From Desulfobacteraceae bacterium (lineage in GTDB: Bacteria; Desulfobacterota; Desulfobacteria; Desulfobacterales; Desulfolunaceae), in the NCBI GenBank assembly GCA_013619155.1, contig JABXKT010000012.1, positions 1-64,000 of the forward strand: 64,000 bases of DNA. The letters are read 5' to 3'. Below are positions 54,655 to 64,000 of the stretch, in pieces. The notes under the pieces were generated by a model, which was not told the DNA's origin, searched no databases, and was given only the letters and a program-made list of their open reading frames with translations. The position numbers and the translations under genes were made by a program. How positions within the stretch are numbered: position 1 is the stretch's first letter; each line of letters begins with the position of its first letter.

Positions 54655-57627
54655 ATGGCAAAAATCAGAGTATATGAACTTGCCAAGAGCCTGAATATGA
54701 CCAACCGTGCGTTGCTCAATAAGATTGTGGCTATGGGCATTGAGGTTGGAAGTCATATGAGTTCTCTCGAGGATGATACCGTTGAACTGATCCGAAAGAA
54801 TCTCTTTGGCGATAAAGATCCGGAGACTCGTGACAAGCGTGTCCGTAAAACCGTCATCAGGCGACGCAAGCGCAGTAACGATGAAGAGAACGATGACGCC
54901 GGTGACGCAGAGGCAGCTGGTGTGGCAGGAGCAGAGGAGACGCATCCCGAAGTCGAGCGTTCTCGGCCCGAAACTGTTGAAGCAGCCGTTCCCGAGACCA
55001 CTCCCCCTGTTGATGAGGCGGTAGAGGCGGATACGCCTGTGGTCAAGGCAGAAGAAGAAGAAGCCCCTGAAGTTACGGGTGATTCCCATGCTGCCAAACC
55101 GAAAAAAATTAAAAAAAATGAGCCGGCCCGCGTCATCAAGCGTCCCGTGGTTGAGGAGCCTTCTCCGGAAGTTATTCCCGAGCCTGTGGTTGCCCCTGAG
55201 CCCGTAGAAGCGATGCCAGTTCCTGCTACCGAGGTCCCGGAAGCTCCGGTGGCCGAGGTTAAGAAAGAAGAGGAGAGTATCGCAGAGATGAATGCCGAAC
55301 CCGCCGAAAAGGTGGCACCGGTGGCTGACAAAGTCGCTGAAGATAAGGTGACTCCAGCTGTTGAAGCTGGGGAAACAAGTAAGACAACCCCCTCTGATGA
55401 GGCCGAAAATCCTGAGAGTGATAAGGATGAGCCCAAGAAGAAGAGGAAAAAAGTGAAGAAATTCACAGCCGCCAAGATTATTAAGCTCCCTGAGCCTGGC
55501 GTCAAACCCTCTTTTCTTAAGGATAAGGAGGCCTCTTCCCCTCGCGGTAACGGTCACTCCCGCCCCTCAGCTCCTGCCGCTCCCATGCCTTCTCATACCG
55601 GACGGTACAATGCAACGGGGGATACTCCCCCGCCCGCTGCCCCCACCGGTGGTGAAAATGCCAATGATGCACGCGCTAAGAAAGGGCGTCGTGGTCGTCC
55701 GGGTGATAGCAACGATGATGCCAACGCTCGTAAGAAGGGCCGTAAGAAGACCGTAGTCGAGGGCAAGGCTCTTTACTCTGAAGGTCGTGGCCGTAAAGGG
55801 CGCAAGGGCGGTAAGGGACGTCAGCAGCCCATGGGGCAGAAGACGCAGATTACTGTTCCTAAGGCGATTAAGCGCCGTATCAAGGTCGATGACACCATTG
55901 TTTTGGCAGAGCTTGCCAAGCGTATGGGAATCAAGGCCAACGATATGATTATCAAGCTCATGGGTATGGGTGTTATGGCCACGGTCAATCAGACCATCGA
56001 CTATGATACCGCCGAGCTTGTGGCTACCGAATTCGGCTTTGAAGTGGAGCGTGCCGCCTTCGAAGAGGAGACGATCTTAAGCACCTCTAATGTGGATGAA
56101 GATCCCTCGAAGCGTGTGACCCGTTCTCCCGTTGTGACCATCATGGGCCATGTTGACCATGGCAAGACCTCTCTTCTCGACGTGATCCGTAAGACTTCGG
56201 TCACCTCTGGTGAAGCCGGGGGTATTACCCAGCACATCGGGGCCTACCATGTTCAGACGGACAACGGTACCATCGCTTTCCTCGATACTCCGGGTCATGA
56301 GGCGTTTACCGCCATGCGTGCCCGTGGTGCCAAGGTGACCGATATCGTGATCCTGGTGGTTGCCGCCGATGATGGCGTCATGCCCCAGACCGTTGAAGCC
56401 CTGAACCATGCCAAGGCAGCCGCTGTACCTATTATCGTGGCCGTGAACAAGATCGACAAGCCCGATGCCGATCCGGATCGTGTGAAGCGTGAACTCTCCG
56501 ATCATGGTGTTCTGGCGGAAGACTGGGGTGGCGACACCATGTTTGTCAACGTCTCAGCCAAGACCCATGTGGGCATCGACGATCTCTTGGGTATGGTGAT
56601 CCTTCAGGCAGAAGTCTTAGAGCTTGTGGCCAACCCCGATCGTTTGGCCATTGGCCACGTGGTAGAGTCCAAACTCGATATCGGTCGTGGCCCTCTGGCC
56701 ACGGTACTGATTCAGGAAGGGACCCTGAAGGCTGGCCAGTCTGTGGTATGCGGTATGTACCATGGTAAGGTTCGTGCCATGTTCAACGACAAAGGGAAGC
56801 AGGTCTCCGAGGCCGGCCCATCCATGCCCATCGAGATCATCGGTCTGACCGGTGTACCCGAAGCGGGTGACGAGATGGTGGCGGTTAAAGATGAGAAAGA
56901 TGCCCGCCAGGTCAGCGGACACCGACTTCAGAAGTCCCGGGCACGCGAGCTGGCGAAAAACAGCCGAGTGACCCTCGAGCGTCTCTTCGAGCAGATGGAA
57001 GAGGGCGAAGTCAAGGACCTGAACCTGATCATCAAGGCAGATGTCCATGGTTCTATCGAGGCTCTTCGTGAGTCCTTGGGCAAACTCAATACCAGTGAAG
57101 TGAAGATCAATGTGATCCACGCTGCCACCGGTACGGTAACCGAGTCCGATGTATCTCTGGCCGCGGTTTCCAACGCCATTATCCTGGGCTTTAACGTACG
57201 TCCCGCGACCAAGGTCCAGAGTATGGCCAAGGAAGAGAGCGTGGATATGCGTTTCTATGACATCATCTATGATGCCATTAAGGATCTGCGAGATGCCATG
57301 CTGGGTCTCATGGAGTCCACCTTCGTTGAGAAGATCCTCGGTCGTGCCGAAGTTCGTGAGACCTTTGTCATTCCCAAGAAGGGTACTGTGGCGGGTTGTT
57401 ACGTCACCGAAGGTAAGATCGTTCGTGGCAACAAGGTTCGTCTCTTACGCGAAGGTGTCATTGTCTACGACGGCAACCTGGCATCCTTAAGGCGCTTTAA
57501 AGATGATTCCAAAGAAGTGGCTCAAGGGTACGAATGTGGTATCGGCATTGAGAACTACAATGACGTGAAGCTGGGTGACACTATCGATTGCTACTATATG
57601 GAAGAGATCAAGCCGACGCTTGATTAG
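54655..57627 (+). CDS. infB: Translation initiation factor IF-2
   Basis: IF-2 is the GTPase that brings fMet-tRNA to the 30S subunit. The 990-residue protein has an IF2-N domain (1-55) and a long Pro/Glu/Ala-rich and then Gly/Arg/Lys-rich linker (about 60-400). A second IF2-N domain, [20 protein letters not shown], follows. The GTPase domain has [20 protein letters not shown] and NKID, and the C-terminal domains end near EEIKPTLD. It follows nusA and has a good ribosome binding site. Confidence 0.98.
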   Translation: MAKIRVYELAKSLNMTNRALLNKIVAMGIEVGSHMSSLEDDTVELIRKNLFGDKDPETRDKRVRKTVIRRRKRSNDEENDDAGDAEAAGVAGAEETHPEVERSRPETVEAAVPETTPPVDEAVEADTPVVKAEEEEAPEVTGDSHAAKPKKIKKNEPARVIKRPVVEEPSPEVIPEPVVAPEPVEAMPVPATEVPEAPVAEVKKEEESIAEMNAEPAEKVAPVADKVAEDKVTPAVEAGETSKTTPSDEAENPESDKDEPKKKRKKVKKFTAAKIIKLPEPGVKPSFLKDKEASSPRGNGHSRPSAPAAPMPSHTGRYNATGDTPPPAAPTGGENANDARAKKGRRGRPGDSNDDANARKKGRKKTVVEGKALYSEGRGRKGRKGGKGRQQPMGQKTQITVPKAIKRRIKVDDTIVLAELAKRMGIKANDMIIKLMGMGVMATVNQTIDYDTAELVATEFGFEVERAAFEEETILSTSNVDEDPSKRVTRSPVVTIMGHVDHGKTSLLDVIRKTSVTSGEAGGITQHIGAYHVQTDNGTIAFLDTPGHEAFTAMRARGAKVTDIVILVVAADDGVMPQTVEALNHAKAAAVPIIVAVNKIDKPDADPDRVKRELSDHGVLAEDWGGDTMFVNVSAKTHVGIDDLLGMVILQAEVLELVANPDRLAIGHVVESKLDIGRGPLATVLIQEGTLKAGQSVVCGMYHGKVRAMFNDKGKQVSEAGPSMPIEIIGLTGVPEAGDEMVAVKDEKDARQVSGHRLQKSRARELAKNSRVTLERLFEQMEEGEVKDLNLIIKADVHGSIEALRESLGKLNTSEVKINVIHAATGTVTESDVSLAAVSNAIILGFNVRPATKVQSMAKEESVDMRFYDIIYDAIKDLRDAMLGLMESTFVEKILGRAEVRETFVIPKKGTVAGCYVTEGKIVRGNKVRLLREGVIVYDGNLASLRRFKDDSKEVAQGYECGIGIENYNDVKLGDTIDCYYMEEIKPTLD

Positions 57628-57775
57628 TTTATGATGGCCAGCCTACGGGCTGGCCGGATCACATCCATTTGTAAGAATACGCTTTGGAATGCCTCGCCAT
57701 AACCCATTATCGGTTTTCATGACGAGGCATTCAGCGTTTTTGCAGATGGCTTACATCATAAGGATATAGACTCGT

Positions 57776-58156
57776 ATGAAACCGTTTTCTCGTGCTGAAC
57801 GGGTCAGCGTCAAAATTCAGTCTCACCTATCGGAACTCTTGCTCAGGAAGGTGAGTGATCCTCGCCTCGAGATGGTGACCATCACCGGCGTGAAGCTCAC
57901 CGATGATCTGCGCCATGCCCAGGTCTATTTTTGTGTTTCCGGTGGGAAAAAGGCGAAGTATGAAGCCCTCTCAGGCTTTAGAAGCGCCTTGGGTTTCCTG
58001 AAAAAATCCCTGGCCGCCAAGCTTGGCCTGCAGTATATGCCGGCTCTCTCCTTTCAATATGATGAATCCCTCGACTACGGTTCACATATCAACGAAATTC
58101 TCAAGTCCATCTCCGAGGATGGTGATTCCGAAACGCCCGAAGATACGGAGTCGTAA
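57776..58156 (+). CDS. rbfA: Ribosome-binding factor A
   Basis: RbfA is a 30S maturation and cold-shock factor. The 126-residue protein has the KH-like fold segments RAERVSVKIQSHLSELLLRK, then DPRLEMVTITGVKLTDDL and the AQVYF strand. The end is acidic. It lies between infB and nrnA in the conserved order. AAGGA precedes the start by 10 bases or so. Confidence 0.95.
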   Translation: MKPFSRAERVSVKIQSHLSELLLRKVSDPRLEMVTITGVKLTDDLRHAQVYFCVSGGKKAKYEALSGFRSALGFLKKSLAAKLGLQYMPALSFQYDESLDYGSHINEILKSISEDGDSETPEDTES

Positions 58157-58200
58157 CCATCTCTGAGGACCCTTCAGCGCATTGTGAGGCCATCAGACAT

Positions 58201-59169
58201 ATGATTTTGGAATCCTTAAAAGAGAGCAGACAGGTGCTCCTTTTAACCCATGTACGCCCCGATGGTGATGCCATCGGCTCACTTCTTGCCATGGGTTTCG
58301 GCCTAACCCGTATGGGTAAAAAGGTGTGTTTGTACAGCGAGAGTCCCATTCCCGACATCTTTCGTTTCCTCCCGGGTATTGAGCAGATTGTCTCGGACCC
58401 GGGTCCCCTCTCACGCTATGATACCGCCGTGATCCTGGACTGCAGGGATCTAAGCCGAGTGGGTCAGATCTCCGATCTCCTTGGCCAGATTCCGACACTA
58501 TTAAATATTGATCATCACAACACCAATACCGGATTCGGCACCCATCGGATGGTGGAGCCTTCTGCCTCATCAGCCGGAGAGGTGGTGTACCGCATTCTTA
58601 TGGGACTGGATGTTGAGATAGATCTACCTATCGCCTATGCAATTTACACCGCCATATTTACCGATACGGGCTCCTTTCTCTTCCAGAACACCACCGCCGA
58701 GGCCTTCGATATCTGTAGCCATATGGTGGCAAAGGGGGTCGACGCCTATACCGTGGCCCAGACACTCTTTGCGAATTATTCACTGGGTCGTCTCAAACTC
58801 CTCGGCCTCACCCTGGGTACCATTGAGATTTCAGGCAATGGAAAACTCTCGGTGATGCACTTAACCGAGGCGATGTTGTGGGATACCGGGGCCAGTGTCG
58901 ACGATATCAATGGTCTGGTGAACTATGCCCAGCGTATCGAGGGCGTGGAGGTGGCCGTTCTCATTCAGGAGTCGCATTGTATGGAGGGGAAGAAGAGGGG
59001 GGACAGGACCCATTACCACGTGAGCTTACGCTCCAATGGGACTGTGGATGTGGGGCATATCGCCTTGGCATGCGGTGGCGGGGGGCATCCCACTGCCGCT
59101 GCATTTACGGCATATTCTGATCTATCAGAGATTAAACAGGATGTGTTCCGACTCTCTGAGTCACTATAG
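58201..59169 (+). CDS. nrnA: DHH-family phosphoesterase (NrnA/oligoribonuclease type)
   Basis: NrnA degrades short RNA or pAp in bacteria lacking Orn. The 322-residue protein shows the DHH motifs: LLTHVRPDGDAIGS, ILDCRDLSRVG and NIDHHNTN, and the DHHA1 signature CGGGGHPTAAAF near the C-terminus. In many Desulfobacterota nrnA lies between rbfA and truB, as here. The ATG at 58201 follows GAGG by 11 bases; frame continues upstream a few codons without a better start. truB starts 7 bases after. Confidence 0.92.
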   Translation: MILESLKESRQVLLLTHVRPDGDAIGSLLAMGFGLTRMGKKVCLYSESPIPDIFRFLPGIEQIVSDPGPLSRYDTAVILDCRDLSRVGQISDLLGQIPTLLNIDHHNTNTGFGTHRMVEPSASSAGEVVYRILMGLDVEIDLPIAYAIYTAIFTDTGSFLFQNTTAEAFDICSHMVAKGVDAYTVAQTLFANYSLGRLKLLGLTLGTIEISGNGKLSVMHLTEAMLWDTGASVDDINGLVNYAQRIEGVEVAVLIQESHCMEGKKRGDRTHYHVSLRSNGTVDVGHIALACGGGGHPTAAAFTAYSDLSEIKQDVFRLSESL

Positions 59170-59176
59170 GGGGCCC

Positions 59177-60082
59177 ATGAAAGACGGGATTATACTGATT
59201 GACAAGCCGGCCGGGATCTCATCGGCATCGGTGGTTTACCGCATTAAAAAACGATTTTCTTTTAAGAAGGTGGGGCATACGGGGACTCTGGATCCCTTTG
59301 CCACCGGCCTTATGGTCATTACCGTGGGGGCCGCCACCCGCCTCTCTCGCTTCTTTCTGGATGCGAATAAGACCTATAGCGCACGCCTGAGCCTGGGGAC
59401 CCTCACCGATACCCTGGATCCCGAAGGGGAGGTGCTTAGCGCCGAATCCGAAGAGGCGATGGCTCGGTTGGATGCTCGGCTGGATGACTCGGTGGTGGCG
59501 GGGGTGCTGGGTGACTTCATCGGAGACCTTATGCAGGTCCCTCCCATCTATTCCGCCCTCAAGCATCACGGTGTCCCCTTATACAAGTTGGCCCGCAAGG
59601 GGCAGGCGGTGGAGAAACCCCCTCGCCCTGTGACTCTCTATGAGAATCGGCTCTCCGCCTTCTCCTTTCCCCACATCGATTTTGAGGTACGCTGCTCCAA
59701 GGGAACCTATATTCGAAGTCTGGCCCGCGATATGGCCGAGGCCTTGGGGACGGTGGGGCACCTCACCGCCTTGCGTCGCATAGAGACCACTGGTTTTCAT
59801 GTGGATGAGGCGTTGACCCTCTCCGATGCCGAGGCGATGGATTTGGATACCCTTCCCATGATGGAGATGGCAGCCGCCCTCTCCTATCTGCCCTCTTTTG
59901 TGGTGGATGAGGCCGAGCGCCTGGGGGTGCAGTATGGGAACCAACTCGCCTGGCGTTCCTGTGGAGAGGCGGCCGGTGCCGCTTTTTGCCGAGTGCTGGA
60001 TGCCGAGGGGCGACTCATTGCCATGGTGGAGTCGGCAAAAAATGGGGAATGCCATAAATATTGTTGTGTTTTTAATGCATAA
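59177..60082 (+). CDS. truB: tRNA pseudouridine-55 synthase
   Basis: TruB makes pseudouridine 55 in the T-loop of tRNAs. The 301-residue protein starts MKDGIILIDKPAGISSASVV and has the catalytic-Asp motif HTGTLDPFATGLM. The YSALKHHG segment and RCSKGTYIRSLARD are also typical. The ATG at 59177 has AGGGGG close upstream; a longer frame overlapping nrnA is rejected. The 3 prime end holds a good -10 box for rpsO. Confidence 0.97.
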   Translation: MKDGIILIDKPAGISSASVVYRIKKRFSFKKVGHTGTLDPFATGLMVITVGAATRLSRFFLDANKTYSARLSLGTLTDTLDPEGEVLSAESEEAMARLDARLDDSVVAGVLGDFIGDLMQVPPIYSALKHHGVPLYKLARKGQAVEKPPRPVTLYENRLSAFSFPHIDFEVRCSKGTYIRSLARDMAEALGTVGHLTALRRIETTGFHVDEALTLSDAEAMDLDTLPMMEMAAALSYLPSFVVDEAERLGVQYGNQLAWRSCGEAAGAAFCRVLDAEGRLIAMVESAKNGECHKYCCVFNA

Positions 60083-60091
60083 AGGTATAAT
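60064..60091 (+). promoter_or_regulatory. Promoter of rpsO-pnp at the truB 3 prime end
   Basis: A perfect TATAAT (60086-60091) has TTGTGT 16 bases upstream, inside the truB end. It would separate rpsO-pnp from the upstream operon. Confidence 0.55.
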
Positions 60092-60105
60092 TATTCGTTA
60101 TTTGT

Positions 60106-60139
60106 ACGCATCAAGAGCCTTTTAGGTCCCTTGATACGT
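60106..60139 (+). other. Stem-loop in the rpsO leader
   Basis: ACG/CGT and ATCAAG/CTTGAT stems form one hairpin with a single mismatch, right after the predicted start. It could take part in S15 autoregulation, known for other bacteria, but I cannot match it to a known leader. Confidence 0.4.
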
Positions 60140-60353
60140 GATGAAAAAGTGAAGCAACTGCCCGATGATGCAGCCGGTCTGAATGGAATATCGGATCGGA
60201 GAAGGCCGGGTAGGGCGGGTGGATACGTTTGCCAAACGGTTCACCGGTTTTCATTATTCCAAAATTATAATTATTTAAGGGCGACCCCGTATGACGCGGT
60301 GGACGATTGAAGTCCCCCCGTTTTGGGTGTGCGTCCAGACCGGAGGCAATACC

Positions 60354-60623
60354 ATGGTATTTACGACTGAACAAAAATTGAGCACCATTGAAGATTACAA
60401 AACACACGAGTCCGACACCGGCTCACCCGAAGTTCAGGTGGCACTTCTCACCGACCGAATCATCTACCTCACCGAGCATGTGAAGGTTCATAAAAAAGAC
60501 CATCACTCACGTCGTGGCCTTTTGATTCTTGTTGGTCGTAGACGCCGTCTTCTGAACTACCTGAAGAAGAAGAACATCACCCGCTACCGCGATCTGATTA
60601 GCCGACTCGGCCTCAAGCGCTAG
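60354..60623 (+). CDS. rpsO: 30S ribosomal protein S15
   Basis: S15 binds the central domain of 16S rRNA early in assembly. The 89-residue protein has the family segments [28 protein letters not shown] and [10 protein letters not shown]. The ATG at 60354 has GGAGG 7 bases upstream, and the longer frame is rejected. pnp lies downstream, as in most bacteria. Confidence 0.98.
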   Translation: MVFTTEQKLSTIEDYKTHESDTGSPEVQVALLTDRIIYLTEHVKVHKKDHHSRRGLLILVGRRRRLLNYLKKKNITRYRDLISRLGLKR

Positions 60624-60632
60624 ATGGTTTTT

Positions 60633-60669
60633 GCGAAGGGCACGGAAAAATCGTTTCCGGGTCCTTCGC
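60633..60669 (+). other. Stem-loop between rpsO and pnp
   Basis: GCGAAGG pairs with CCTTCGC and GGAAA with TTTCC on one stem, with a 5-base loop and a few imperfect pairs. No T-run follows. In E. coli an RNase III site in a hairpin at this position allows PNPase to autoregulate; the same role is plausible. Confidence 0.55.
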
Positions 60670-60857
60670 ACTCCCCATATCCACACCGCAGCACACGAGG
60701 CAACTCCCGTTAGAACTCCTTTTAAATCAGCACACTTGAGGTATCGACCCCCGAATGCTAGGGTGGATGGCTCACGCGTGCCGTTATTTAATGAGGAGAT
60801 TCGACATGGGCTCTTAGCTAAATAGCGCAGCGGTTTCACCTAACCAAGGAGCATTAG

Positions 60858-63065
60858 ATGCAAGAATACAGCTTCGAAACCGAGCTGAATGGAAAGACAC
60901 TGACCCTTAAGACCGGCAAAATTGCCAAACAGGCTCATGGGGCCGTCATCGCTCAGATGGGCGATACCAGTGTTCTGGTCACCGTTGTAGGTGCCAACAA
61001 GAATAAGGAAGGCATCGATTTTCTTCCCCTCTCCGTTGAGTACCAGGAGAAGATCTATGCTGCCGGACGTATCCCGGGCAACTACTTCAGGCGCGAGCAG
61101 GGACGTCCCAGTGAGAAAGAGATTCTCACCTGTCGCCTCATCGACCGTCCTATCCGCCCCCTCTTTGCCGATGGGTACGGGTGTGAAACCCAGGTGATTG
61201 CCACCGTCATGAGCATGGACAAAGAGAACGAGCCCGATGTTCTGGCCATGATCGCCACTTTCGCGGCCCTTCACATCTCAGAGCTCCCCTTTGCCGGTCC
61301 CATCGCCGCTGTGCGTGTGGCCCGTGTGGCTGGTGAATTTGTGATCAACCCCACCTTGGCTCAGATCGCCGAGTGCGATATCAACATCGTGCTGGCCGGT
61401 TCCAAAACTGGGGTCACCATGGTGGAAGCGGGGGCCAAGGTGGTCTCCGAGGCCGACATGATTGAAGCCCTGGAAGTGGGCCACGATGCCATTCAGCCCC
61501 TCATCGAGATGCAGGAGCAGATGCGCGAAGCCGTGGGCCGTACCAAGCGTGTCGTCGAGGCTCCCTTCGTGGATGCGGACCTCTGTGACTACGTGGAATC
61601 TGAAGTCGCGGCCAAGATTCGCGAAGCCCTTCAGGTCAAGGATAAGATGGAGCGCAAGGCTGCCATCTCTGATGTGAAGAGTGATCTGATGGCCGATCTC
61701 TCCGATGAGCTCCTGGAGCGTCGCGGTGAGATCTCTGATATCTTCGGTAAACTCAGCAAGAAGGTGTCCCGTTCCATCGTCCTCGAAGATGGCCACCGCA
61801 TCGACGGCCGTGCCTTCGACGAAATTCGCGATATCACCTGTGATGTGAATGTTCTGGCCCGTCCCCACGGCAGTGCCCTCTTCACCCGAGGTGAGACCCA
61901 GGTCATGGGGATCTTGACCCTTGGATCCGGCATGGACGAGCAGCGTGTGGAGACCCTCTCCGGGGACACCACCAAGCCCTTTATGCTCCACTACAACTTC
62001 CCTCCCTACTCCGTGGGTGAGTGTAAGCGTGTGGGGGCTCCCAGTCGTCGTGAAATTGGTCACGGTGCCCTGGCCTTCCGCGCCATCGAGCCGATTCTTC
62101 CCAAAAAAGAGGATTTCGAGTACACCGTGCGTCTCGTATCCGAAGTGACCGAGTCCAACGGTAGCTCCTCCATGGGAACCGTCTGTTCCTGTGTGCTTGC
62201 ACTGATGGATGGCGGTGTGCCCATCTCGACGCCTGTCTCTGGTATTGCCATGGGACTCGTCAAAGAGGGCGATAAAGTGGCCATCCTCTCCGATATTCTG
62301 GGAGATGAAGACCACACCGGTGATATGGACTTTAAAGTGGCCGGTACCGCCGACGGCATTACCGCTCTCCAGATGGATATCAAGATCAAGGAACTCCCCA
62401 AGGAGATCATGATCGAAGCCCTGGAGCAGGCCCGAAGGGGACGTCTCCATATTCTGGACCGGATGCTTGATGCCATTGAGATGCCCCGTGAGGAGATCTC
62501 TGTTCATGCGCCCAAGGTGCATGTGGTCAAGATCAATCCCGATAAGATTCGTGACATCATCGGCCCCGGCGGGAAAAATATCCGTCAGATCCAGGCTGAT
62601 ACCAACACCCGTCTGGAAGTATCCGATGACGGAACCGTGAAGATCACCGCCGTTAATGCCGAAGATGCAGCCGCAGCGGTTCAGATCGTTAACGATATCG
62701 GCACCGATCCCGAGCCCGGTGAAGAGTATGACGGAAAGGTTGTTAAGGTTGCCGACTTCGGTGCCTTCGTAGCTATCCGCCCCGGTGTGGATGGTCTCGT
62801 TCATATCTCCGAGCTGGCCCATACCCGTGTGAACCGTGTCACCGACGTTGTTAACGAAGGTGATATTTTGAAGGTTCGCGTCCTTGAAGTGACCCGTGAT
62901 GGTAAAATTCGTCTGAGTCACAAAGCCACCCTCCCCGTACCCGAAGGCGTTGAAGTACGTGCCCCCCGTGAAGATCAGGGTGGACGACGTGAAGATCGCG
63001 GCGGGCGACGTGATGATCGTGGAGGCCGAGGCGGTCGAGGGGGCAATGATAGGGGCCGTCGATAA
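60858..63065 (+). CDS. pnp: Polyribonucleotide nucleotidyltransferase
   Basis: PNPase is the phosphorolytic 3 prime exonuclease of the degradosome. The 735-residue protein has two RNase PH domains (1-210 and 300-540), a KH domain ([20 protein letters not shown]) and an S1 domain ([19 protein letters not shown]). It ends in a 35-residue Arg/Gly-rich tail with RGG-like repeats. The start has AAGGAG upstream. Its 3 prime end overlaps the following peptidase gene by 20 bases. Confidence 0.97.
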   Translation: MQEYSFETELNGKTLTLKTGKIAKQAHGAVIAQMGDTSVLVTVVGANKNKEGIDFLPLSVEYQEKIYAAGRIPGNYFRREQGRPSEKEILTCRLIDRPIRPLFADGYGCETQVIATVMSMDKENEPDVLAMIATFAALHISELPFAGPIAAVRVARVAGEFVINPTLAQIAECDINIVLAGSKTGVTMVEAGAKVVSEADMIEALEVGHDAIQPLIEMQEQMREAVGRTKRVVEAPFVDADLCDYVESEVAAKIREALQVKDKMERKAAISDVKSDLMADLSDELLERRGEISDIFGKLSKKVSRSIVLEDGHRIDGRAFDEIRDITCDVNVLARPHGSALFTRGETQVMGILTLGSGMDEQRVETLSGDTTKPFMLHYNFPPYSVGECKRVGAPSRREIGHGALAFRAIEPILPKKEDFEYTVRLVSEVTESNGSSSMGTVCSCVLALMDGGVPISTPVSGIAMGLVKEGDKVAILSDILGDEDHTGDMDFKVAGTADGITALQMDIKIKELPKEIMIEALEQARRGRLHILDRMLDAIEMPREEISVHAPKVHVVKINPDKIRDIIGPGGKNIRQIQADTNTRLEVSDDGTVKITAVNAEDAAAAVQIVNDIGTDPEPGEEYDGKVVKVADFGAFVAIRPGVDGLVHISELAHTRVNRVTDVVNEGDILKVRVLEVTRDGKIRLSHKATLPVPEGVEVRAPREDQGGRREDRGGRRDDRGGRGGRGGNDRGRR

Positions 63066-64000
63066 GACCACACTCGCCAATGGTGTACGTATCGTCTCGA
63101 GACGGATCGACCATGTGCGGTCCGTCTCCATGGGCGTCTGGGTAGACGCAGGCGCCCGTGATGAAGCGGTGATGGAAGGGGGACTCTCCCACTTTATCGA
63201 GCACATGCTCTTTAAAGGGACGACAAGGCGTTCGGCCTACGATATTGCCAAGGCATTTGATGCCATCGGTGGTCAGACCAACGCCTTTACCTCCATGGAG
63301 AACACCTGCTATCACGCCCGTGTCATGGACGAGCATCTCGGCACCATGGCTGATTTGTTGAGTGATATTTTTTTGAACTCCACCTTCTCGGAAGAGGAAG
63401 TGGAGAACGAGAGACCTGTCATTCTCTCCGAGATTGGTATGGTGGAAGATAATCCCGAGGATTATATCCACACGTTGCTGGAGGAGCGTTTTTGGGGGGA
63501 TCATGCCCTGGGACGTTCTATTTTAGGCACGCGTGAACAGATTATGGGGTACGGCCGAGAGGAGTTGGTGAAATTTTTTTCCCATCTCTATCATCCCGAT
63601 CGTATTCTGATTTCCTGTGCGGGACATGTCGATCACGATGAAATTCTCTCCCTTCTGGCCCCGGCCTTTGAAGGGATCAAGGCCCGTAATGGCTTTCCGA
63701 AGCGAGAGGTCCCCACCCCCTTATCGGGTGTGAAGGTGCTCTCGCGGGATATTGAGCAGACCCATGTCAGCCTCGCCTGGCCGGGTCTGCCCGCCACCCA
63801 TGAGACGCGGTTCGCCTCCTCCCTGATGAATACTATTTTGGGCGGGAACATGAGTTCCCGTCTATTTCAGGAGATCAGAGAGAAGCGGGGTCTTGCTTAC
63901 AACGTTTACTCCTTTAATGCCTCTTATGTGGATACCGGTATGGTGGGTATCTACGCAGGGGTGACACCGAATAAGGTGACGGAGTGTCTCGAGGTGACCC
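63046..64000 (+). CDS. M16-family zinc peptidase (partial, cut by window end)
   Basis: This is the first 318 or so residues of an M16-type peptidase of the processing-peptidase kind. The inverted zinc motif is in [11 protein letters not shown] (HxxEH), with the downstream Glu region [12 protein letters not shown]. The C-terminal half begins with [12 protein letters not shown]. The ATG at 63046 lies inside pnp with a G-rich ribosome binding site, so the two genes overlap by 20 bases and are probably coupled. A pnp-M16 pair is common in bacteria. Confidence 0.92.
   Translation, partial: MIGAVDKTTLANGVRIVSRRIDHVRSVSMGVWVDAGARDEAVMEGGLSHFIEHMLFKGTTRRSAYDIAKAFDAIGGQTNAFTSMENTCYHARVMDEHLGTMADLLSDIFLNSTFSEEEVENERPVILSEIGMVEDNPEDYIHTLLEERFWGDHALGRSILGTREQIMGYGREELVKFFSHLYHPDRILISCAGHVDHDEILSLLAPAFEGIKARNGFPKREVPTPLSGVKVLSRDIEQTHVSLAWPGLPATHETRFASSLMNTILGGNMSSRLFQEIREKRGLAYNVYSFNASYVDTGMVGIYAGVTPNKVTECLEVT

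Noticed and set aside
61278-63206. 642-codon open frame on the minus strand opposite pnp
   Set aside because: It is antisense to a clear PNPase gene, has no recognised domain, and reflects the strong codon bias of pnp; treated as a shadow frame.

Overview
The window is a chromosomal segment of a sulfate-reducing bacterium, most likely a member of Desulfobacterota (the former Deltaproteobacteria, Desulfobacteria-like). It carries ATP sulfurylase (sat), both APS reductase subunits (aprBA) and the complete quinone-interacting electron-transfer complex (qmoABC). It also has a Gram-negative porin-like protein and a sodium-pumping decarboxylase set (oadGAB). No phage, plasmid, insertion sequence or CRISPR array is visible. 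Most of the window is housekeeping operons separated by short to 1 kb spacers.

Layout. 1-9416 (minus): a partial metallo-beta-lactamase-fold protein, then, read against the numbering, rpmF-fabG-acpP-rpiB-glyA-comEB-nrdR-ribD-ribE-ribBA-ribH-nusB, covering fatty-acid, one-carbon, deoxynucleotide and riboflavin metabolism. 9933-11599 (plus): gltX and tRNA-Gln(CUG). 12301-19346 (minus): a MEMO1-like protein, oadGAB and a class I/II aminotransferase. 20230-23028 (minus): tgt and queA for queuosine, and a DUF2065 protein. 23506-28635: gatB, a porin-like outer-membrane protein and an exported FG-GAP protein. 29020-39009: the sulfate-activation and APS-reduction module, with sat (plus) convergent to aprBA-qmoABC (minus). 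39644-46116: three YkgJ-type cysteine-cluster proteins, a short-chain dehydrogenase with a degenerate active site, dgt, an HsdR-N-like protein and an overlapping deaminase. 46484-64000 (plus): a long translation and RNA block, infC-rpmI-rplT-pheS-pheT-merR, rimP-nusA-infB-rbfA-nrnA-truB, and rpsO-pnp-M16 peptidase (cut by the window end).

How the genes connect. Sat makes APS from sulfate and ATP, AprAB reduces APS to sulfite, and QmoABC is the proposed link from the membrane quinone pool to AprAB. OadGAB is expected to couple a carboxyacid decarboxylation to sodium export. GltX, tRNA-Gln with a U1-A72 pair, and GatB are the parts of the indirect Gln-tRNA route.

The most interesting non-coding signals are four. 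The first is a dispersed intergenic repeat (three full copies plus one partial) whose internal hairpins change sequence but keep pairing. The second is a nested hairpin in the probable qmoABC leader. The third is a structured leader ending in a terminator-like hairpin ahead of rimP-nusA-infB. The fourth is an infC gene whose only plausible start codon is ATA. Unusual protein features are two tandem biotinyl domains in the decarboxylase alpha subunit, an acidic 11-unit repeat in NusA, and an SDR without the catalytic lysine. All identifications rest on reading motifs, lengths and gene order; no database search was run.
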